From Actinomycetes bacterium (GTDB lineage: Bacteria > Actinomycetota > Actinomycetes > Actinomycetales > Micrococcaceae), in contig JAFAAV010000089.1 of assembly GCA_023426375.1 (NCBI GenBank), positions 14,495-78,494 of the forward strand: DNA of 64,000 nt, written 5' to 3'. The notes below the pieces were generated by a model, which made no database searches, was not told the DNA's origin, and saw only the letters and a program-made list of their open reading frames with translations. The position numbers were made by a program, and so were the translations under genes. Every line of letters starts with the position of its first letter. Within the stretch, counting starts at the first letter, position 1. Shown here in pieces: positions 6,583 to 16,004 of this stretch.

Positions 6583-8253
6583 GTGGCAACTCTGCTGGTG
6601 CCGCCCCTGGACCTCGCGTATCCCACCTTGGGGCCTGCGGTCGCTCAGTTCATTGAGGAACGCTGCGTCTACGGTCCCGGTTCTTTGGCCGGCCGTCCGG
6701 CCGAGATCACCCCGGAATTTCGTGCGCAGCTCTATCGCATGTATGAAGTGTTCCCGCAGGGCCACGACCTCGCCGGCCGCCGCCGATTCCAACGCGGAGA
6801 CCTCGAGGAACGCAAGGGCACCGCCAAAACGGAACGTGCGGCTTGGATCGCATTTGCGGAACTACACCCTGAATCACCGGTGCGCTGCGACGGCTTCGAC
6901 GCCTACGGCAACCCGGTTGGCCGGCCTGTGGAGTTCCCGTACATCCCGATGATGGCCGTCTCCGAGGAACAGGTGTCCGAGCTGGCGTTCGGTGTGCTCA
7001 AGTACGTGATCGAGAACGGGCCTGACGCGGACTTCTTTGACGTGTCCTTGGAACGCATCATCCGCATGGGCTCGCGTGGCCAGGAGGACGGCAAAGCCGT
7101 CCCCGTATCCGGTTCACCAGGCTCCCGAGATGGTGCGTTGACCACGTTCCAGCATTTCGACGAACCTCACCGACTGTTCATGCCTCGCGCGCGGCACGCG
7201 CACGAGACGATGATGCAGAACCTTGCCAAGCGCCCATTGGAAGACCCCTGGGCGCTCTACACCTCCACTGCTGGAGCATCCGGGCAAGGATCCATCCAGG
7301 AGGACATCCGGCAAGAGGCCGAGGATATCGGGCAAGGAAAGGTCGAGGACCCTTCCCTGTTCTTCTTCGCCCGCTGGGCCGGAGATAAACACGACGACCT
7401 GTCCACCGTTGAGAAACGCGTGGCCGCGGTTTCCGAGGCCACCGGGCCCACCGGCGAGTACGGGCCCGGACAGTTCTTGCGTATCGCTAAGGACTACGAC
7501 CGTAAGGGAATGGATAAGGCCTACTGGGAACGCGTTTACCTCAACCGCTGGCACTCATCCGGCTCCCAGGCATTCAACATCTCCACAATGCGGGAGAACG
7601 GCCTGCTCGTCCCAGGCCAGCGCATCGCTCGTGGCCGCCGGGTCACGGTCGGATTCGACGGCGCCCGTCGTCGTGACTCGACCGGGTTCGTGATCACGGA
7701 CGTAGAGACCGGGCTGCAGGAGCTCGTGGGCGCGTGGGAACAACCCGACAAGGTGCTGACCCCCGAACAGGCACGCGAGTGGGAAGTCCCCGAGGACGAG
7801 GTCACGCAGACCTTCGAGTGGATCATGTCCGAGTGGGACGTGCTGCTGTTCTACGGTGACCCGCCGTACTGGACCGACACCATGGGCAAGTGGGCCGGTG
7901 AGCACGACGTCGTCGAAGAGTGGTGGACCAACCGACACAAGGTCATGGCCTACGCGCTCCAAGCGTTCGTGGAAGCGATGGAGACAGCTGCTGTCGCTTT
8001 CGGCGGCTCGGAAGAACGTCATGACGACCTGATCAGACACTTCGGCAACGCAGGCAAGAAAGAGCTGCGGATCCTCGACGACGAAGGTAACCCGCTGTGG
8101 ATTATCGGCAAGCTCGATGGCCGGCTGGAAAACAAGATGGACTTCGCCATGTGTTCCGTCCTGTCCTGGGCCGCGTGCCTGGCTGCCCGTAAGGGCGGGG
8201 CACTCAAGAAGAAAAACACGAACGTGATGACGGTACCCATGCGGGTCCGCTGA
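6583..8253 (+). CDS. terminase large subunit
   Basis: 556 residues, GTG start behind GGAGG. The ATPase half has a Walker A-like RKGTAKT (R77 to T83) and Walker B FQHFDE with D193-E194. The nuclease half begins near VTVGFDG (D359) with D365 and D426 (YGDPPYW), consistent with an RNase H-like metal site. The enzyme powers DNA packaging into the prohead and cuts the concatemer. Length and order (small subunit, large subunit, portal) fit tailed phages. It belongs to the actinophage type that uses RKGxAKT instead of the classical P-loop. Confidence 0.92.
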   Translation: MATLLVPPLDLAYPTLGPAVAQFIEERCVYGPGSLAGRPAEITPEFRAQLYRMYEVFPQGHDLAGRRRFQRGDLEERKGTAKTERAAWIAFAELHPESPVRCDGFDAYGNPVGRPVEFPYIPMMAVSEEQVSELAFGVLKYVIENGPDADFFDVSLERIIRMGSRGQEDGKAVPVSGSPGSRDGALTTFQHFDEPHRLFMPRARHAHETMMQNLAKRPLEDPWALYTSTAGASGQGSIQEDIRQEAEDIGQGKVEDPSLFFFARWAGDKHDDLSTVEKRVAAVSEATGPTGEYGPGQFLRIAKDYDRKGMDKAYWERVYLNRWHSSGSQAFNISTMRENGLLVPGQRIARGRRVTVGFDGARRRDSTGFVITDVETGLQELVGAWEQPDKVLTPEQAREWEVPEDEVTQTFEWIMSEWDVLLFYGDPPYWTDTMGKWAGEHDVVEEWWTNRHKVMAYALQAFVEAMETAAVAFGGSEERHDDLIRHFGNAGKKELRILDDEGNPLWIIGKLDGRLENKMDFAMCSVLSWAACLAARKGGALKKKNTNVMTVPMRVR

Positions 8254-8272
8254 CTGATGGAGGGGGTTGAAC

Positions 8273-9730
8273 ATGGCGATCGATACATCCGAGCAGTACA
8301 CCCCCGGGTGGTGGTTGGAGCGGCTCTACCAAAAGCTCCGCGAGACCCGCGACGACCATCAGAAGCTCATGGACCGCTACGAGGGCAAAGGACCTGTTCC
8401 GAAGCTCTCAGCCTCGATGCCGAAATCGGCGGAGACCTTCTACCGCAAGACCCGACTGAACATGGCCGAGCTCGTGGTTGGTTCCATGCTCGAACGCATG
8501 CGCGTGCGCGCGATCCGCAGTGACGCCACCGCCGGAGATGGGGACAGCATCGCCTGGGCGCTCTACCGCCACAACGATCTCGACGTGTCTTTCGCCGACG
8601 CTCTCGAGCATGTGCTCGTGATGGGCGACGCCTACCTGATCACCGGTATCCGTGCGGGCACTCCCATGGACCGGACACTCTCGGTCGAGGACATCCGCAT
8701 CACATGGGAAGACCCCCGGCAGATGGTCACCATCCACGATGCCGAGGACCAGAGCGTCATCCGCGCCGCCGCCCGCTTCTACCACGACGCCGACGAACAG
8801 AAAGACGTCGCGTTCCTCTGGGTCGCCGGCCGCTTGTTCCGGGCGTCCACCCCGCGCAAGACCAACCGTAAGAAGATCTACTTCACCGCCTCGGAATGGA
8901 ACTGGGAAGCAGAGGAAGGCCTGATTTTACCCGGCGACATCCGAGTACCCGTGGTACGCATCCGTAACCGCCGCGGCGTCGGAGAATTCGAACGTCACCT
9001 CGACGTGCTGGACCGGATCGACCACATGATCCTCCAACGCATGGTGATCGCCACCATGCAGGCCTTCCGTCAGCGCGCCATCAAGGGCGAACTGCCATCC
9101 CACTACCCAGCCGATCACCCCAGAGCCGGGCAGGAAATCGACTACGACGAGATGTTCGAATCAGACCCCGGAGCGATGTGGGTAATCCCCGGCGCCGCGG
9201 AGATCTGGGAATCAGGCCAAGTCGACCTATCCGGCATCCTCAACGCGGTCAAGGACGACGTACGAAACCTCGCCGCCGTCACACGCCGCCCGGTCAACGT
9301 CCTCTCACCAGAAGGCGAAAACCAGTCCGCAGAAGGCGCCGCGCTCACACGCGAGGGCCTGACCTTCGCCACCGAGGACCGAGAACTCCGGTTCGGCCGG
9401 GATTTGGCCCGAGCGCTTAGCTACGGCTTCCGAATGATCGGCGACGAAGTCCGAGGCGACGTCACCAAACTCTCCGTGGACTGGATGCCCGTGGACCGCT
9501 GGCCACTCACCGCCCAAGCATCCGCAGCCCAACAAGCCAAAGCAGCCGGGATGTCCAAGCAATGGATCCTCGAACGCTGCTGGCAAGCCACCCCGGAGGA
9601 AATCGAACGGGAGAAGGGAGCGACCCTGGACGACTTCATGCTCGGCGTCCCACAGGTCAACCCCAACACCATCCCACCGCCCCCGATAACAACAGCAGGC
9701 AACGCGCTCGCAGGCGGGGCACGTGGATAA
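8273..9730 (+). CDS. portal protein (SPP1 gp6-like)
   Basis: 485 residues from ATG 8273 behind GGAGGGGG; an in-frame TTG at 8267 is too close to that site. The N-terminus (YTPGWWLERLYQKL...RYEGKGPVPKL) and the block KTRLNMAELVVGSMLERMRVR match SPP1-gp6-type portals of actinophages, as does ALTREGLTFATEDREL near the C-terminus. Twelve copies form the ring at one capsid corner through which DNA enters and leaves. Its end overlaps the MuF-like gene by 8 bases. Confidence 0.92.
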   Translation: MAIDTSEQYTPGWWLERLYQKLRETRDDHQKLMDRYEGKGPVPKLSASMPKSAETFYRKTRLNMAELVVGSMLERMRVRAIRSDATAGDGDSIAWALYRHNDLDVSFADALEHVLVMGDAYLITGIRAGTPMDRTLSVEDIRITWEDPRQMVTIHDAEDQSVIRAAARFYHDADEQKDVAFLWVAGRLFRASTPRKTNRKKIYFTASEWNWEAEEGLILPGDIRVPVVRIRNRRGVGEFERHLDVLDRIDHMILQRMVIATMQAFRQRAIKGELPSHYPADHPRAGQEIDYDEMFESDPGAMWVIPGAAEIWESGQVDLSGILNAVKDDVRNLAAVTRRPVNVLSPEGENQSAEGAALTREGLTFATEDRELRFGRDLARALSYGFRMIGDEVRGDVTKLSVDWMPVDRWPLTAQASAAQQAKAAGMSKQWILERCWQATPEEIEREKGATLDDFMLGVPQVNPNTIPPPPITTAGNALAGGARG

Positions 9731-10532
9731 CGCCAGAGCGTCAGCGGTACTCGACGCCTACACAGCTTCCGAGCAGCTGATCGCTGACCGCGTCGAAACC
9801 GCCGTGCTCGAACGAGTCACAGGCTTCGGAGACTGGTACAACCACGACGCCGTAACCGCGCTCGCCACCCAACTCACTGCCCTTGTGGAGTCCGGGCAGC
9901 GCAACGAGACAGCCCTGACGGATGCCTACCTGCAACGGATCATCGCCGAGACCATCGGCACCGAGGTGGGATCCACTCCGTTGGTTGACCCGGCCACCCT
10001 GCGTCAGGGAACCACCCACGTGGGCGCGTACACGCGACTGGCCAACCAGTACCGGTGGCAAATCTCCCTCGGGATCGCCGCCAGCGCCGCAGCCTCAGCA
10101 GCCGTCAACCGGGCTCGCACCATGGCTAAGACCGACCTGCGGATGGCCGCTCGTGCTCAGGCGCAGAAGACGCTGTCCAACAAGGGCGTGAAGCTCTATC
10201 GGCGGGTGATCCGGCCGGAGTTGTCCCCGAAGGGCGTGTGCGGCATCTGCCTGGCGGCCTCCGACCGGATCTACTTCGTCGGGGACCTCCTCCCCATCCA
10301 CAACGGGTGCAAGTGCGCGGTCATGCCGATCATCAACGGCAAAGACCCAGGCCGGTTCCTGACCAGAGGAGATCTCGACCGGCTCTATGCCGACGCAGGC
10401 GACTCCACCGAACGGTGGGCTCTCTTCAACCAGCGGTACGAGATCACCGAGCACGGAGAAATCGGCCCCATGTTGGTTGACCCGAAACACCATTTCCGTG
10501 GCCCCGACGAGGTGCCCATGGCCTTGGAGTAG
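9723..10532 (+). CDS. MuF-like minor head protein
   Basis: 269 residues, GTG start overlapping the portal end. The C-terminal third has a Cys/His pattern GVCGICLAASDRIY followed by LLPIHNGCKCAVMP, found in the MuF/VG15-type minor head proteins encoded right after portals. These proteins bind the inside of the portal and may carry a maturation protease or be injected. The first 150 residues are helical and Ala-rich. Position and motif agree; whether it cuts other proteins is not visible. Confidence 0.82.
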   Translation: MDNARASAVLDAYTASEQLIADRVETAVLERVTGFGDWYNHDAVTALATQLTALVESGQRNETALTDAYLQRIIAETIGTEVGSTPLVDPATLRQGTTHVGAYTRLANQYRWQISLGIAASAAASAAVNRARTMAKTDLRMAARAQAQKTLSNKGVKLYRRVIRPELSPKGVCGICLAASDRIYFVGDLLPIHNGCKCAVMPIINGKDPGRFLTRGDLDRLYADAGDSTERWALFNQRYEITEHGEIGPMLVDPKHHFRGPDEVPMALE

Positions 10533-10568
10533 TGACCATCAATTTCACACCTGACACAGGAGAAAAAC

Positions 10569-11321
10569 ATGCCCACGCACAAGAACAAGACTTCCGGGAT
10601 CATCCACCCCGATTCCGGAATCGACATCACCGCACCCGGCGGCATTCAGGAGCTTCTGGACTTCCACCGCCAGACCTTCGGCGACGCGGTGATGGAAGAC
10701 GGCGACGGCAGCAACGACGGTGAAGGCGAGGAAAACTCCGGAGACAACGGAGAATCCGAGCAGAAAAAGAACCACGCCGGTGAGGACAAGAGCAAGACGA
10801 ATTCCAAGGAGTCCGACAAAGGATTCCCCGCGGACACGCCCTTGTCTGAAATGACCGTCGAACAGCGCGAGGCCTACTGGAAGGACAAGGCCCGCAAGCA
10901 CGAGAACACCGCCCGCGCTCGCTCTGACTACGACGAGGTGGCTGCCAAGGCCGCGAAGTGGGATCAGCACGAGCGGGAGCAGGTTCCTGCGCAGGAGCGT
11001 GCCGTGCAAGAAGCTGAGGATCGTGGCCGGCAGGCTGCTGAATCTGAGGCTGCTTCGAAGTACGCGCCGGCTCTGGTCCGGGCCACCTTCCAGGGTCTTC
11101 TGGCGTCCACGCATAAGCAGGACGAGATCGAGGAAGCTCTGGAACCTCTGGACTTGTCTCGATTCCTCAAAGACGACCTGACGGTCGACACCGACAAGGT
11201 GAAGAACTTCGCGACCCGGATCACCGGGACGCGGCAGACATGGCCTGGCACAGGCACTGGTAACGGCGGAGACGTCCCCTCACGCATGAGCGGGGCCGAC
11301 ATCGCTAGTAAGTATCTCTAG
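10569..11321 (+). CDS. head scaffolding protein
   Basis: 250 residues behind CAGGAGA. Composition shows its role: an acidic, Gly/Ser/Asn-rich disordered part (about 45-90), a long Glu/Ala/Gln/Lys/Arg coiled coil (about 95-165), and a small C-terminal domain ending DIASKYL. Scaffold proteins organise capsid subunits into the prohead and then leave. It lies two genes before the major capsid gene, where scaffolds usually sit. Confidence 0.85.
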   Translation: MPTHKNKTSGIIHPDSGIDITAPGGIQELLDFHRQTFGDAVMEDGDGSNDGEGEENSGDNGESEQKKNHAGEDKSKTNSKESDKGFPADTPLSEMTVEQREAYWKDKARKHENTARARSDYDEVAAKAAKWDQHEREQVPAQERAVQEAEDRGRQAAESEAASKYAPALVRATFQGLLASTHKQDEIEEALEPLDLSRFLKDDLTVDTDKVKNFATRITGTRQTWPGTGTGNGGDVPSRMSGADIASKYL

Positions 11322-11339
11322 GCCTGTAGGAGGCACACA

Positions 11340-11723
11340 ATGAGCGTCAATCCTCGACGCAAGACCCATGGGCACGCCGACCGGCGTGCCCTGCTCACCA
11401 GCCATGCGGTGGGTGACGGCCTCGGCTGCACCCTGACCGCTGCCCAGTTCAAGACCGCCACGGGCGTCACGGACAACCTTGTCCCCGCGCTGTACCCGGT
11501 ATCGGTGGCAGCCAACGGCATGGCCGTTCCGTTCACCGTCGCGGACCAGGCCACGGCGCCGTTCTCCGGCTTCACGGTCAACCCCGTGGACGTCACCCAC
11601 GGTGACGACTCGGACGCCTACATCTGGCACGGGGCAATCGACGCCTCCTTGCTGCCGGTGGAATTTGACCCGACCGCTGTCACCGGCGGCAACATCGGCC
11701 ATTTCGTTTTCGGCTCGGCCTGA
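11340..11723 (+). CDS. head decoration protein (probable)
   Basis: 127 residues behind TAGGAGG. It lies directly before the major capsid gene and is of a size typical of decoration or head-stabilising proteins. The second half is rich in Val, Thr, Gly and aromatic residues and looks like a beta barrel (FTVNPVDVTHGDDSDAYIWHGAID). No enzymatic motif is present. The call rests on position, size and fold type. Confidence 0.7.
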   Translation: MSVNPRRKTHGHADRRALLTSHAVGDGLGCTLTAAQFKTATGVTDNLVPALYPVSVAANGMAVPFTVADQATAPFSGFTVNPVDVTHGDDSDAYIWHGAIDASLLPVEFDPTAVTGGNIGHFVFGSA

Positions 11724-11740
11724 TCAAGGAGGAATAACTC

Positions 11741-12766
11741 ATGGCTACTCTTGTAACCGATTACTTCGAGCCTGCGGAGCTCACGGACCTCGCACGCGAG
11801 ATCCAGACGTCCGCGCCGAGGGCTGCCGACATCGACTACCGACTCCAGCGGGACTACCTGCCCCTGGAACAGACCTACGACGTCGAGTACCGCATCAAGG
11901 CCGGTCAGTCCGGTATCCCGTCCTCGGCGAAGTTCCGCACCTTCGATAAACAGAACCACCTCGGAGCCCGCCCGGGTTTCGAGCAGATCACTGGTGGGCT
12001 GCTGCCCCTCGGTGAGCGTTACCTGCTGACCGAGAAGGACCGCCTGACGGTTCGCCGCGCGGGTGAGGACGCTTTCCGTAAGGAAATCGCCCAGGCCGCG
12101 CGCGACGCAACCCTGGCCACCATTGTGCGTATGGAACTGGCGGTTGCTCAGACCCTGCTCACCGGCAAGACGACCCTGACCAATGAGCAGGGCGTCACGC
12201 AGGAAGCAGACTGGGCACGCCCGGCCTCGCACTCCGTGTCCGCAGGCGTGCTGTGGACCGACCCGACGTCCAAGCCCCTCACCGACCTCCGTAACTGGGT
12301 CGAGGTATGGGACCAGGACGGCGAAATGGTCATGTCCAAGCAGACCTTCGCCCTGCTGGCCAGCAGCGAGCAGTTCCGCGCCCTGGCATCGGTCAACCTC
12401 GTGGGCACCCCGGACTTCGTCACCAACGAGTTCGTGAACAACGTGCTGGCCGCCAATGGGCTCCCGAAGGTGACCATCTACGACGCGAAGTACACCAACG
12501 ACCTCGGCCAGGAAACTCGTATCCTGCCCCGTGGCAAGGTGCTGTTCGTGCCCTCGTCTGGAACCAAGTCTGCCGGCGCCACCGTGTGGGGAACCCCCGC
12601 AGAAGCGCTTGACGACAAGTACCAGATCGAAGAGCCCTCTCGTCCGGGCATCGTTGTGGCTCACCTCGAAGAGGAAAGCCCGAAGCAGTCCTGGGTCAAC
12701 GCCTCCGCGATCGGATTCCCGGTCCTGGCGAACCCGAAGAAGACGATGGCTGCGACGGTGGCGTAA
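11741..12766 (+). CDS. major capsid protein
   Basis: 341 residues behind AAGGAGG. The segments TDYFEPAELTDLARE, RTFDKQNHLGARPGF and LLPLGERYLLTEKD are characteristic of the large capsid protein family with the HK97 fold (major capsid protein E-like). It forms the icosahedral shell. The stop overlaps the next start (TAATG). Confidence 0.92.
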   Translation: MATLVTDYFEPAELTDLAREIQTSAPRAADIDYRLQRDYLPLEQTYDVEYRIKAGQSGIPSSAKFRTFDKQNHLGARPGFEQITGGLLPLGERYLLTEKDRLTVRRAGEDAFRKEIAQAARDATLATIVRMELAVAQTLLTGKTTLTNEQGVTQEADWARPASHSVSAGVLWTDPTSKPLTDLRNWVEVWDQDGEMVMSKQTFALLASSEQFRALASVNLVGTPDFVTNEFVNNVLAANGLPKVTIYDAKYTNDLGQETRILPRGKVLFVPSSGTKSAGATVWGTPAEALDDKYQIEEPSRPGIVVAHLEEESPKQSWVNASAIGFPVLANPKKTMAATVA

Positions 12767-13209
12767 TGCGACTGACAGCCAACGTAATCGTGCGCCGACC
12801 TTCGGACTCGACTCTCGTGGTGCTGGCCGCTGGTGAGGACGTACCGGATTGGGCCGCCGACATGGTGACCAATCCGAGCGTTCTCACCGACCTGCCGCCC
12901 GCTGAGGCACCCGAAGTGACCGAGGAAGTCAAGGAATCGGACGCGGGCGACGACGACGACTCGGACACTGACGACACGGGCGACACGCCTGCCGAAGTGG
13001 TGACCGAAAAAGCCTCCGCCGAAGAGATCGAGGCCACTGAGGAATCGGACGACGACTCCGCGACCGAAGAGACCGAGGCTGCAGCCGAGACTGAGGCACC
13101 GTCCAACGAGTGGACGTTGCGCCAACTACGTGAATACGCCCAGGCCAACGACATCGACCTGGGCGAGGCCCGCGTGAAGGCCGACATCCTCGAGGTACTG
13201 AACCAGTAG
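12766..13209 (+). CDS. acidic phage protein with C-terminal SAP/Rho-N-like domain
   Basis: 147 residues. A short N-terminal part (about 1-45) is followed by a long run of Asp, Glu, Thr and Ser (about 46-105), surely disordered, and a small helical C-terminal domain (WTLRQLREYAQANDIDLG...KADILEVL) like SAP or Rho N-terminal domains, which bind nucleic acid. Proteins of this plan often follow the capsid gene in actinophages; their role is not settled. Translationally coupled to the capsid gene. Confidence 0.75.
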   Translation: MRLTANVIVRRPSDSTLVVLAAGEDVPDWAADMVTNPSVLTDLPPAEAPEVTEEVKESDAGDDDDSDTDDTGDTPAEVVTEKASAEEIEATEESDDDSATEETEAAAETEAPSNEWTLRQLREYAQANDIDLGEARVKADILEVLNQ

Positions 13210-13222
13210 GAAGGCGGGCACC

Positions 13223-13621
13223 ATGAACTCCTACGGCACCACCACAGGCCTGGAGGGGATCTGGCGACCGCTCACCGATCAGGAACGCGTAGCTGCGGAA
13301 AATCTACTGACTGTCGTGTCAGCGATTTTCCGCGCTCGCGTCCCTGATCTTGATGCCCGACTCGACAGCGGTCAAGTAGACAGGACTCTTGTCGATTTCG
13401 CGGCTCAGCAGGTGGTCAAACGTGTGCTGATGAACCCGGAAGGGTTCAAACAGATCACCGAGTCAACGGGGCCAACGTCGGGGTCGTACACCCTGGACCA
13501 GTCCATTGCGGGCGTAAACCTCTACGTCTCCGATGGCGACCTCAAACTATTCCTCCCCTCCTACGGGGCAACCTTCAACATCGGCACGATCAGGGTTCGC
13601 CCGGGATTGGGAATGGGATGA
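13223..13621 (+). CDS. head-tail connector (adaptor) protein
   Basis: 132 residues behind AGGAAGG. Helical N-terminus (LTDQERVAAENLLTVVSAIFRARVPDLDAR) followed by FAAQQVVKRVLMNPEGFKQ is typical of the gp15/Gp19-type connector proteins that sit below the portal ring in siphoviruses. Order after capsid and SAP-like genes agrees. It overlaps the next gene by ATGA. Confidence 0.82.
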   Translation: MNSYGTTTGLEGIWRPLTDQERVAAENLLTVVSAIFRARVPDLDARLDSGQVDRTLVDFAAQQVVKRVLMNPEGFKQITESTGPTSGSYTLDQSIAGVNLYVSDGDLKLFLPSYGATFNIGTIRVRPGLGMG

Positions 13622-13980
13622 CCCTCCGTAAAGCCAATATCGCAATCGGCGTCAGCCACCGATCAGAACAACCCGAACGCGACCGTCATGGAAACGCGAA
13701 GCACACGTTCTCTGACTTCCAGCCCGAATACGTGTACCTGATCGCGCCGAGCTCACGGACTGAACCGACCGAACAGGGCCGCTCCAACGCGGTCCTGAGC
13801 AAGTGGGACATCTACGGACCACTGTCACTGACGATCGGCCCCTACGACCGCGTGAAACTCCCAGACGGGACCATCACCGAGGTCGTGGGCGAAGTCGGCA
13901 GATGGGACCACAACCCACACAGCTTGCACACCACGCAGCACACCTGCGTGGAATTCACAGTGGAACGGAGACAGGGATGA
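13618..13980 (+). CDS. head-tail stopper protein (probable)
   Basis: 120 residues, ATGA overlap on both sides. Beta-rich with SKWDIYGPLSLTIGPYDRVKLPDG and VVGEVGRWDHNPHS, as in head closure (stopper) proteins of siphoviruses. These close the DNA channel after packaging and join the tail. The call rests on position, size and beta-barrel-like composition. Confidence 0.75.
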   Translation: MTLRKANIAIGVSHRSEQPERDRHGNAKHTFSDFQPEYVYLIAPSSRTEPTEQGRSNAVLSKWDIYGPLSLTIGPYDRVKLPDGTITEVVGEVGRWDHNPHSLHTTQHTCVEFTVERRQG

Positions 13981-14228
13981 GCAAAGTAACGGTCAAGCTC
14001 AACCGCCAAGGGGTCGCCAAGATCCTCAAATCACCGTCCATGCGCAAAGCCGTGGAGAAACGCGCCCGACAGATCGCCACCGCAGCCGGGCCCGGATACG
14101 AAGCCGACTCCATGATCGGTAAGAACCGTGCCCGCGCATCCGTGTACACCAAGACCTTCCAAGCCCGCAGGGACAACGCGAAACGCAACACCCTGCTGCG
14201 CTCGATAGGAGCAGCACGCCGTGGCTGA
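13977..14228 (+). CDS. neck/tail completion protein (HK97 gp10-like, probable)
   Basis: 83 residues from ATG 13977, overlapping the previous stop. Very basic, with a first helix resembling HK97 gp10-type proteins (LNRQGVAKILKSPSMRKAVEKRARQIA) and a Tyr/Thr stretch after it (ARASVYTKTF). The family helps join the head and the tail. Overlaps the tail terminator gene by 8 bases. Confidence 0.75.
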   Translation: MSKVTVKLNRQGVAKILKSPSMRKAVEKRARQIATAAGPGYEADSMIGKNRARASVYTKTFQARRDNAKRNTLLRSIGAARRG

Positions 14229-14661
14229 ACCAACACCAGAACCCCACGAATACATCGTTGAAGCCCCCAGGGACGCCGAAGCAGACGTACTCGAAGCGCT
14301 TACACGCTTCGGTGTGGAGGCGTCCACGATTGTGCCTGGTGCGCGTGGGGCGGGCACTGTGCGTGTCTCGCGTGTCGGGGGAGACCTCACTAATCAGCAG
14401 CAGCGGGATCGTCCGTTGATGTTGATCGAGGTGTGGGAAGACAATTCCCCGGCCGCGTTCGATGCTGCGCTGCGTGCGTGGTCTGTGTTCCGGATCCTCG
14501 AAAACGAGGGGTTCCTGATTCCGGGTGTGGCCTTGCATGACGTTGATCTTCAAGTGCCGCGTGCTCTTGATGACGAGCTGGCTCCGGATCTGTGCCGGGT
14601 GCAGTTCACGGTCGAAATGACTACCCCACTGACTGAAATCACTCTCACGGAGGAAATCTGA
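14221..14661 (+). CDS. tail terminator protein (probable)
   Basis: 146 residues, GTG start. The alternating alpha/beta pattern with DAEADVLEALTRF and RPLMLIEVWED, and a C-terminal strand pair (CRVQFTVEMTT), fits the tail terminator fold that caps the tail tube. Placed between the HK97 gp10-like gene and the major tail gene, as expected. The last base overlaps the start of the next small gene. Confidence 0.75.
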   Translation: MAEPTPEPHEYIVEAPRDAEADVLEALTRFGVEASTIVPGARGAGTVRVSRVGGDLTNQQQRDRPLMLIEVWEDNSPAAFDAALRAWSVFRILENEGFLIPGVALHDVDLQVPRALDDELAPDLCRVQFTVEMTTPLTEITLTEEI

Positions 14662-14837
14662 TGGCAACGTCCAACTACCCCAAGACCCTGCACCACCCCC
14701 GCGTCGCCGGTGTGGTGGCAACGGTCGAGACCGAGCAGCAGGAAAAGGACTGGCGCGAACAGGGCTGGCTTGTGAACCCGCCCAAGGCGTCGGAGACCGT
14801 TCCTGTCGGTGAGCGTGTCACCGACACCAAGAAGTAA
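14661..14837 (+). CDS. 58-residue phage protein, unknown function
   Basis: A short gene from ATG 14661 to TAA 14835-14837, with GGAGG 9 bases upstream, sitting between tail terminator and major tail genes. The product (MATSNYPKTLHHPRVAGVV...QQEKDWREQGWLVNPPKA) resembles the small head/tail-region proteins with an EKEWREQGW-like motif that occur in many actinophages. No structural role is proven. Good codon use and tight packing support it. Confidence 0.75.
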   Translation: MATSNYPKTLHHPRVAGVVATVETEQQEKDWREQGWLVNPPKASETVPVGERVTDTKK

Positions 14838-14895
14838 GCACGCATCTCTCTGATTCATCACGGGCCGCCCCGCTCCTGATGAAAGGACCGCCGCT

Positions 14896-15465
14896 ATGGC
14901 GAATCAAACGCGAGTCGGTGCACCCATTAAGTCGGTCGGCGGTTTTTCGTCCGCTGCGCTGGGCTCTGCACTTCCTACCGATGCCAAGACTGCCCGACCT
15001 GACGCTTTCCAAGCCCTTGGCCTGATTGGTGAGGACGGCCTCGAAGAGACCGAAGAGCGCAGTACCGACAAGAAGCGCCACTGGGGTGGCGGTGTCGCCC
15101 GTGTGCTGCAGACCGAGTACGGCATCCAGCTCAAGCTGACGTTCATTGAACGCACCACCGCGGTGCTCAAGGAAGTCCGTGGGCAGGACAACGTCACCGA
15201 GGTCGCCGGCACGGACACCGAGAAGCTGCGCACCGTGCTGCGTAACTCGAAGATGCTGCCCCAGCGTTCCTACATCGCCGACATCAAGGACGGCGACCAC
15301 GATCTGCGCATCGTTTACCCCATTGCTCAGATCACCGAGATCGACGACGTGCAGTACGTCCACTCCGAGCTGATCGCCTACACGGTGACCATCGACTGCT
15401 TCGAGGACGAGAACGGCCAGTACGCCTACGAGTACGACACCGTTCCCGCTGTCGCCGCCGCCTGA
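14896..15465 (+). CDS. major tail tube protein
   Basis: 189 residues, ATG 14896. Mostly beta strands, with GLIGEDGLEETEERSTDKKRHWGGG near the N-terminus, a motif seen in actinophage major tail proteins, and a C-terminal EDENGQYAYEYDTVPAVAAA. Hexamers stack to form the tube. A terminator follows, which fits a highly expressed structural gene. Confidence 0.85.
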   Translation: MANQTRVGAPIKSVGGFSSAALGSALPTDAKTARPDAFQALGLIGEDGLEETEERSTDKKRHWGGGVARVLQTEYGIQLKLTFIERTTAVLKEVRGQDNVTEVAGTDTEKLRTVLRNSKMLPQRSYIADIKDGDHDLRIVYPIAQITEIDDVQYVHSELIAYTVTIDCFEDENGQYAYEYDTVPAVAAA

Positions 15466-15480
15466 TCCCATCCACCTGTA

Positions 15481-15510
15481 AGAGCCGTCCAATCCGGGCG
15501 GCTCTTTCCT
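15481..15510 (+). terminator. terminator after major tail gene
   Basis: A 10-bp stem, AGAGCCGTCC with GGGCGGCTCT (one G-T pair), loop AATCC, followed by TTCCT. It should cut transcription after the major tail gene and lower expression of the genes behind it. Confidence 0.75.
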
Positions 15511-15608
15511 ATACCCCCTTGGCGCGGTCATTCCGTGGGGCGGCCCGCCGCGCCAAGGGTCCCCTTCTCTATCCGGCCGCCCACCGTTTCCGAAAGAGGC
15601 AACCCCAC

Positions 15609-16004
15609 ATGGCTACCACCAAGAACACCCCCGCCCCGCGCAAGCGCCCCGCCAACACTCCCGCGAAGAAGGCTGCCGTCCAATCCGGTGCCAAAGTTCC
15701 CGAGGACTACCTGGCGAAGATCCGCGAAGCCGTCCCCGACTTCGTCTACCCCACGACCTTCGGAGACGTTCACCTGCCCGGCTACATGCCCACCGGATTC
15801 ATCATCGACAACGCTAGCCTCACCGAGGGCGAGATCTTCACGAAGATGATCACCGAGAACACCGACGAAGAGTCCCTCGCAGTGGTTCGCATGCTGCCGC
15901 AGCAGAACTTCGAAGGCGTCGACGGTTCGCTCGAGGACCTCATGACGCAGTGGTTCGGCGCCCAAGGCGTGACGATGGGGGAATTCGCGGCCTCATCCGA
16001 CTGA
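15609..16004 (+). CDS. tail assembly chaperone, short form (gpG-like)
   Basis: 131 residues from ATG 15609. Ala/Pro/Lys-rich N-terminus, then a helical domain ending VRMLPQQNFEGVDGSLEDLMTQWFGAQGVTMGEF. This is the upstream part of the tail assembly chaperone pair, which wraps the tape measure during tail assembly. The zero frame ends at TGA 16002-16004, just after the slippery heptamer, so most ribosomes make this form and a minority the longer fusion. Confidence 0.85.
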   Translation: MATTKNTPAPRKRPANTPAKKAAVQSGAKVPEDYLAKIREAVPDFVYPTTFGDVHLPGYMPTGFIIDNASLTEGEIFTKMITENTDEESLAVVRMLPQQNFEGVDGSLEDLMTQWFGAQGVTMGEFAASSD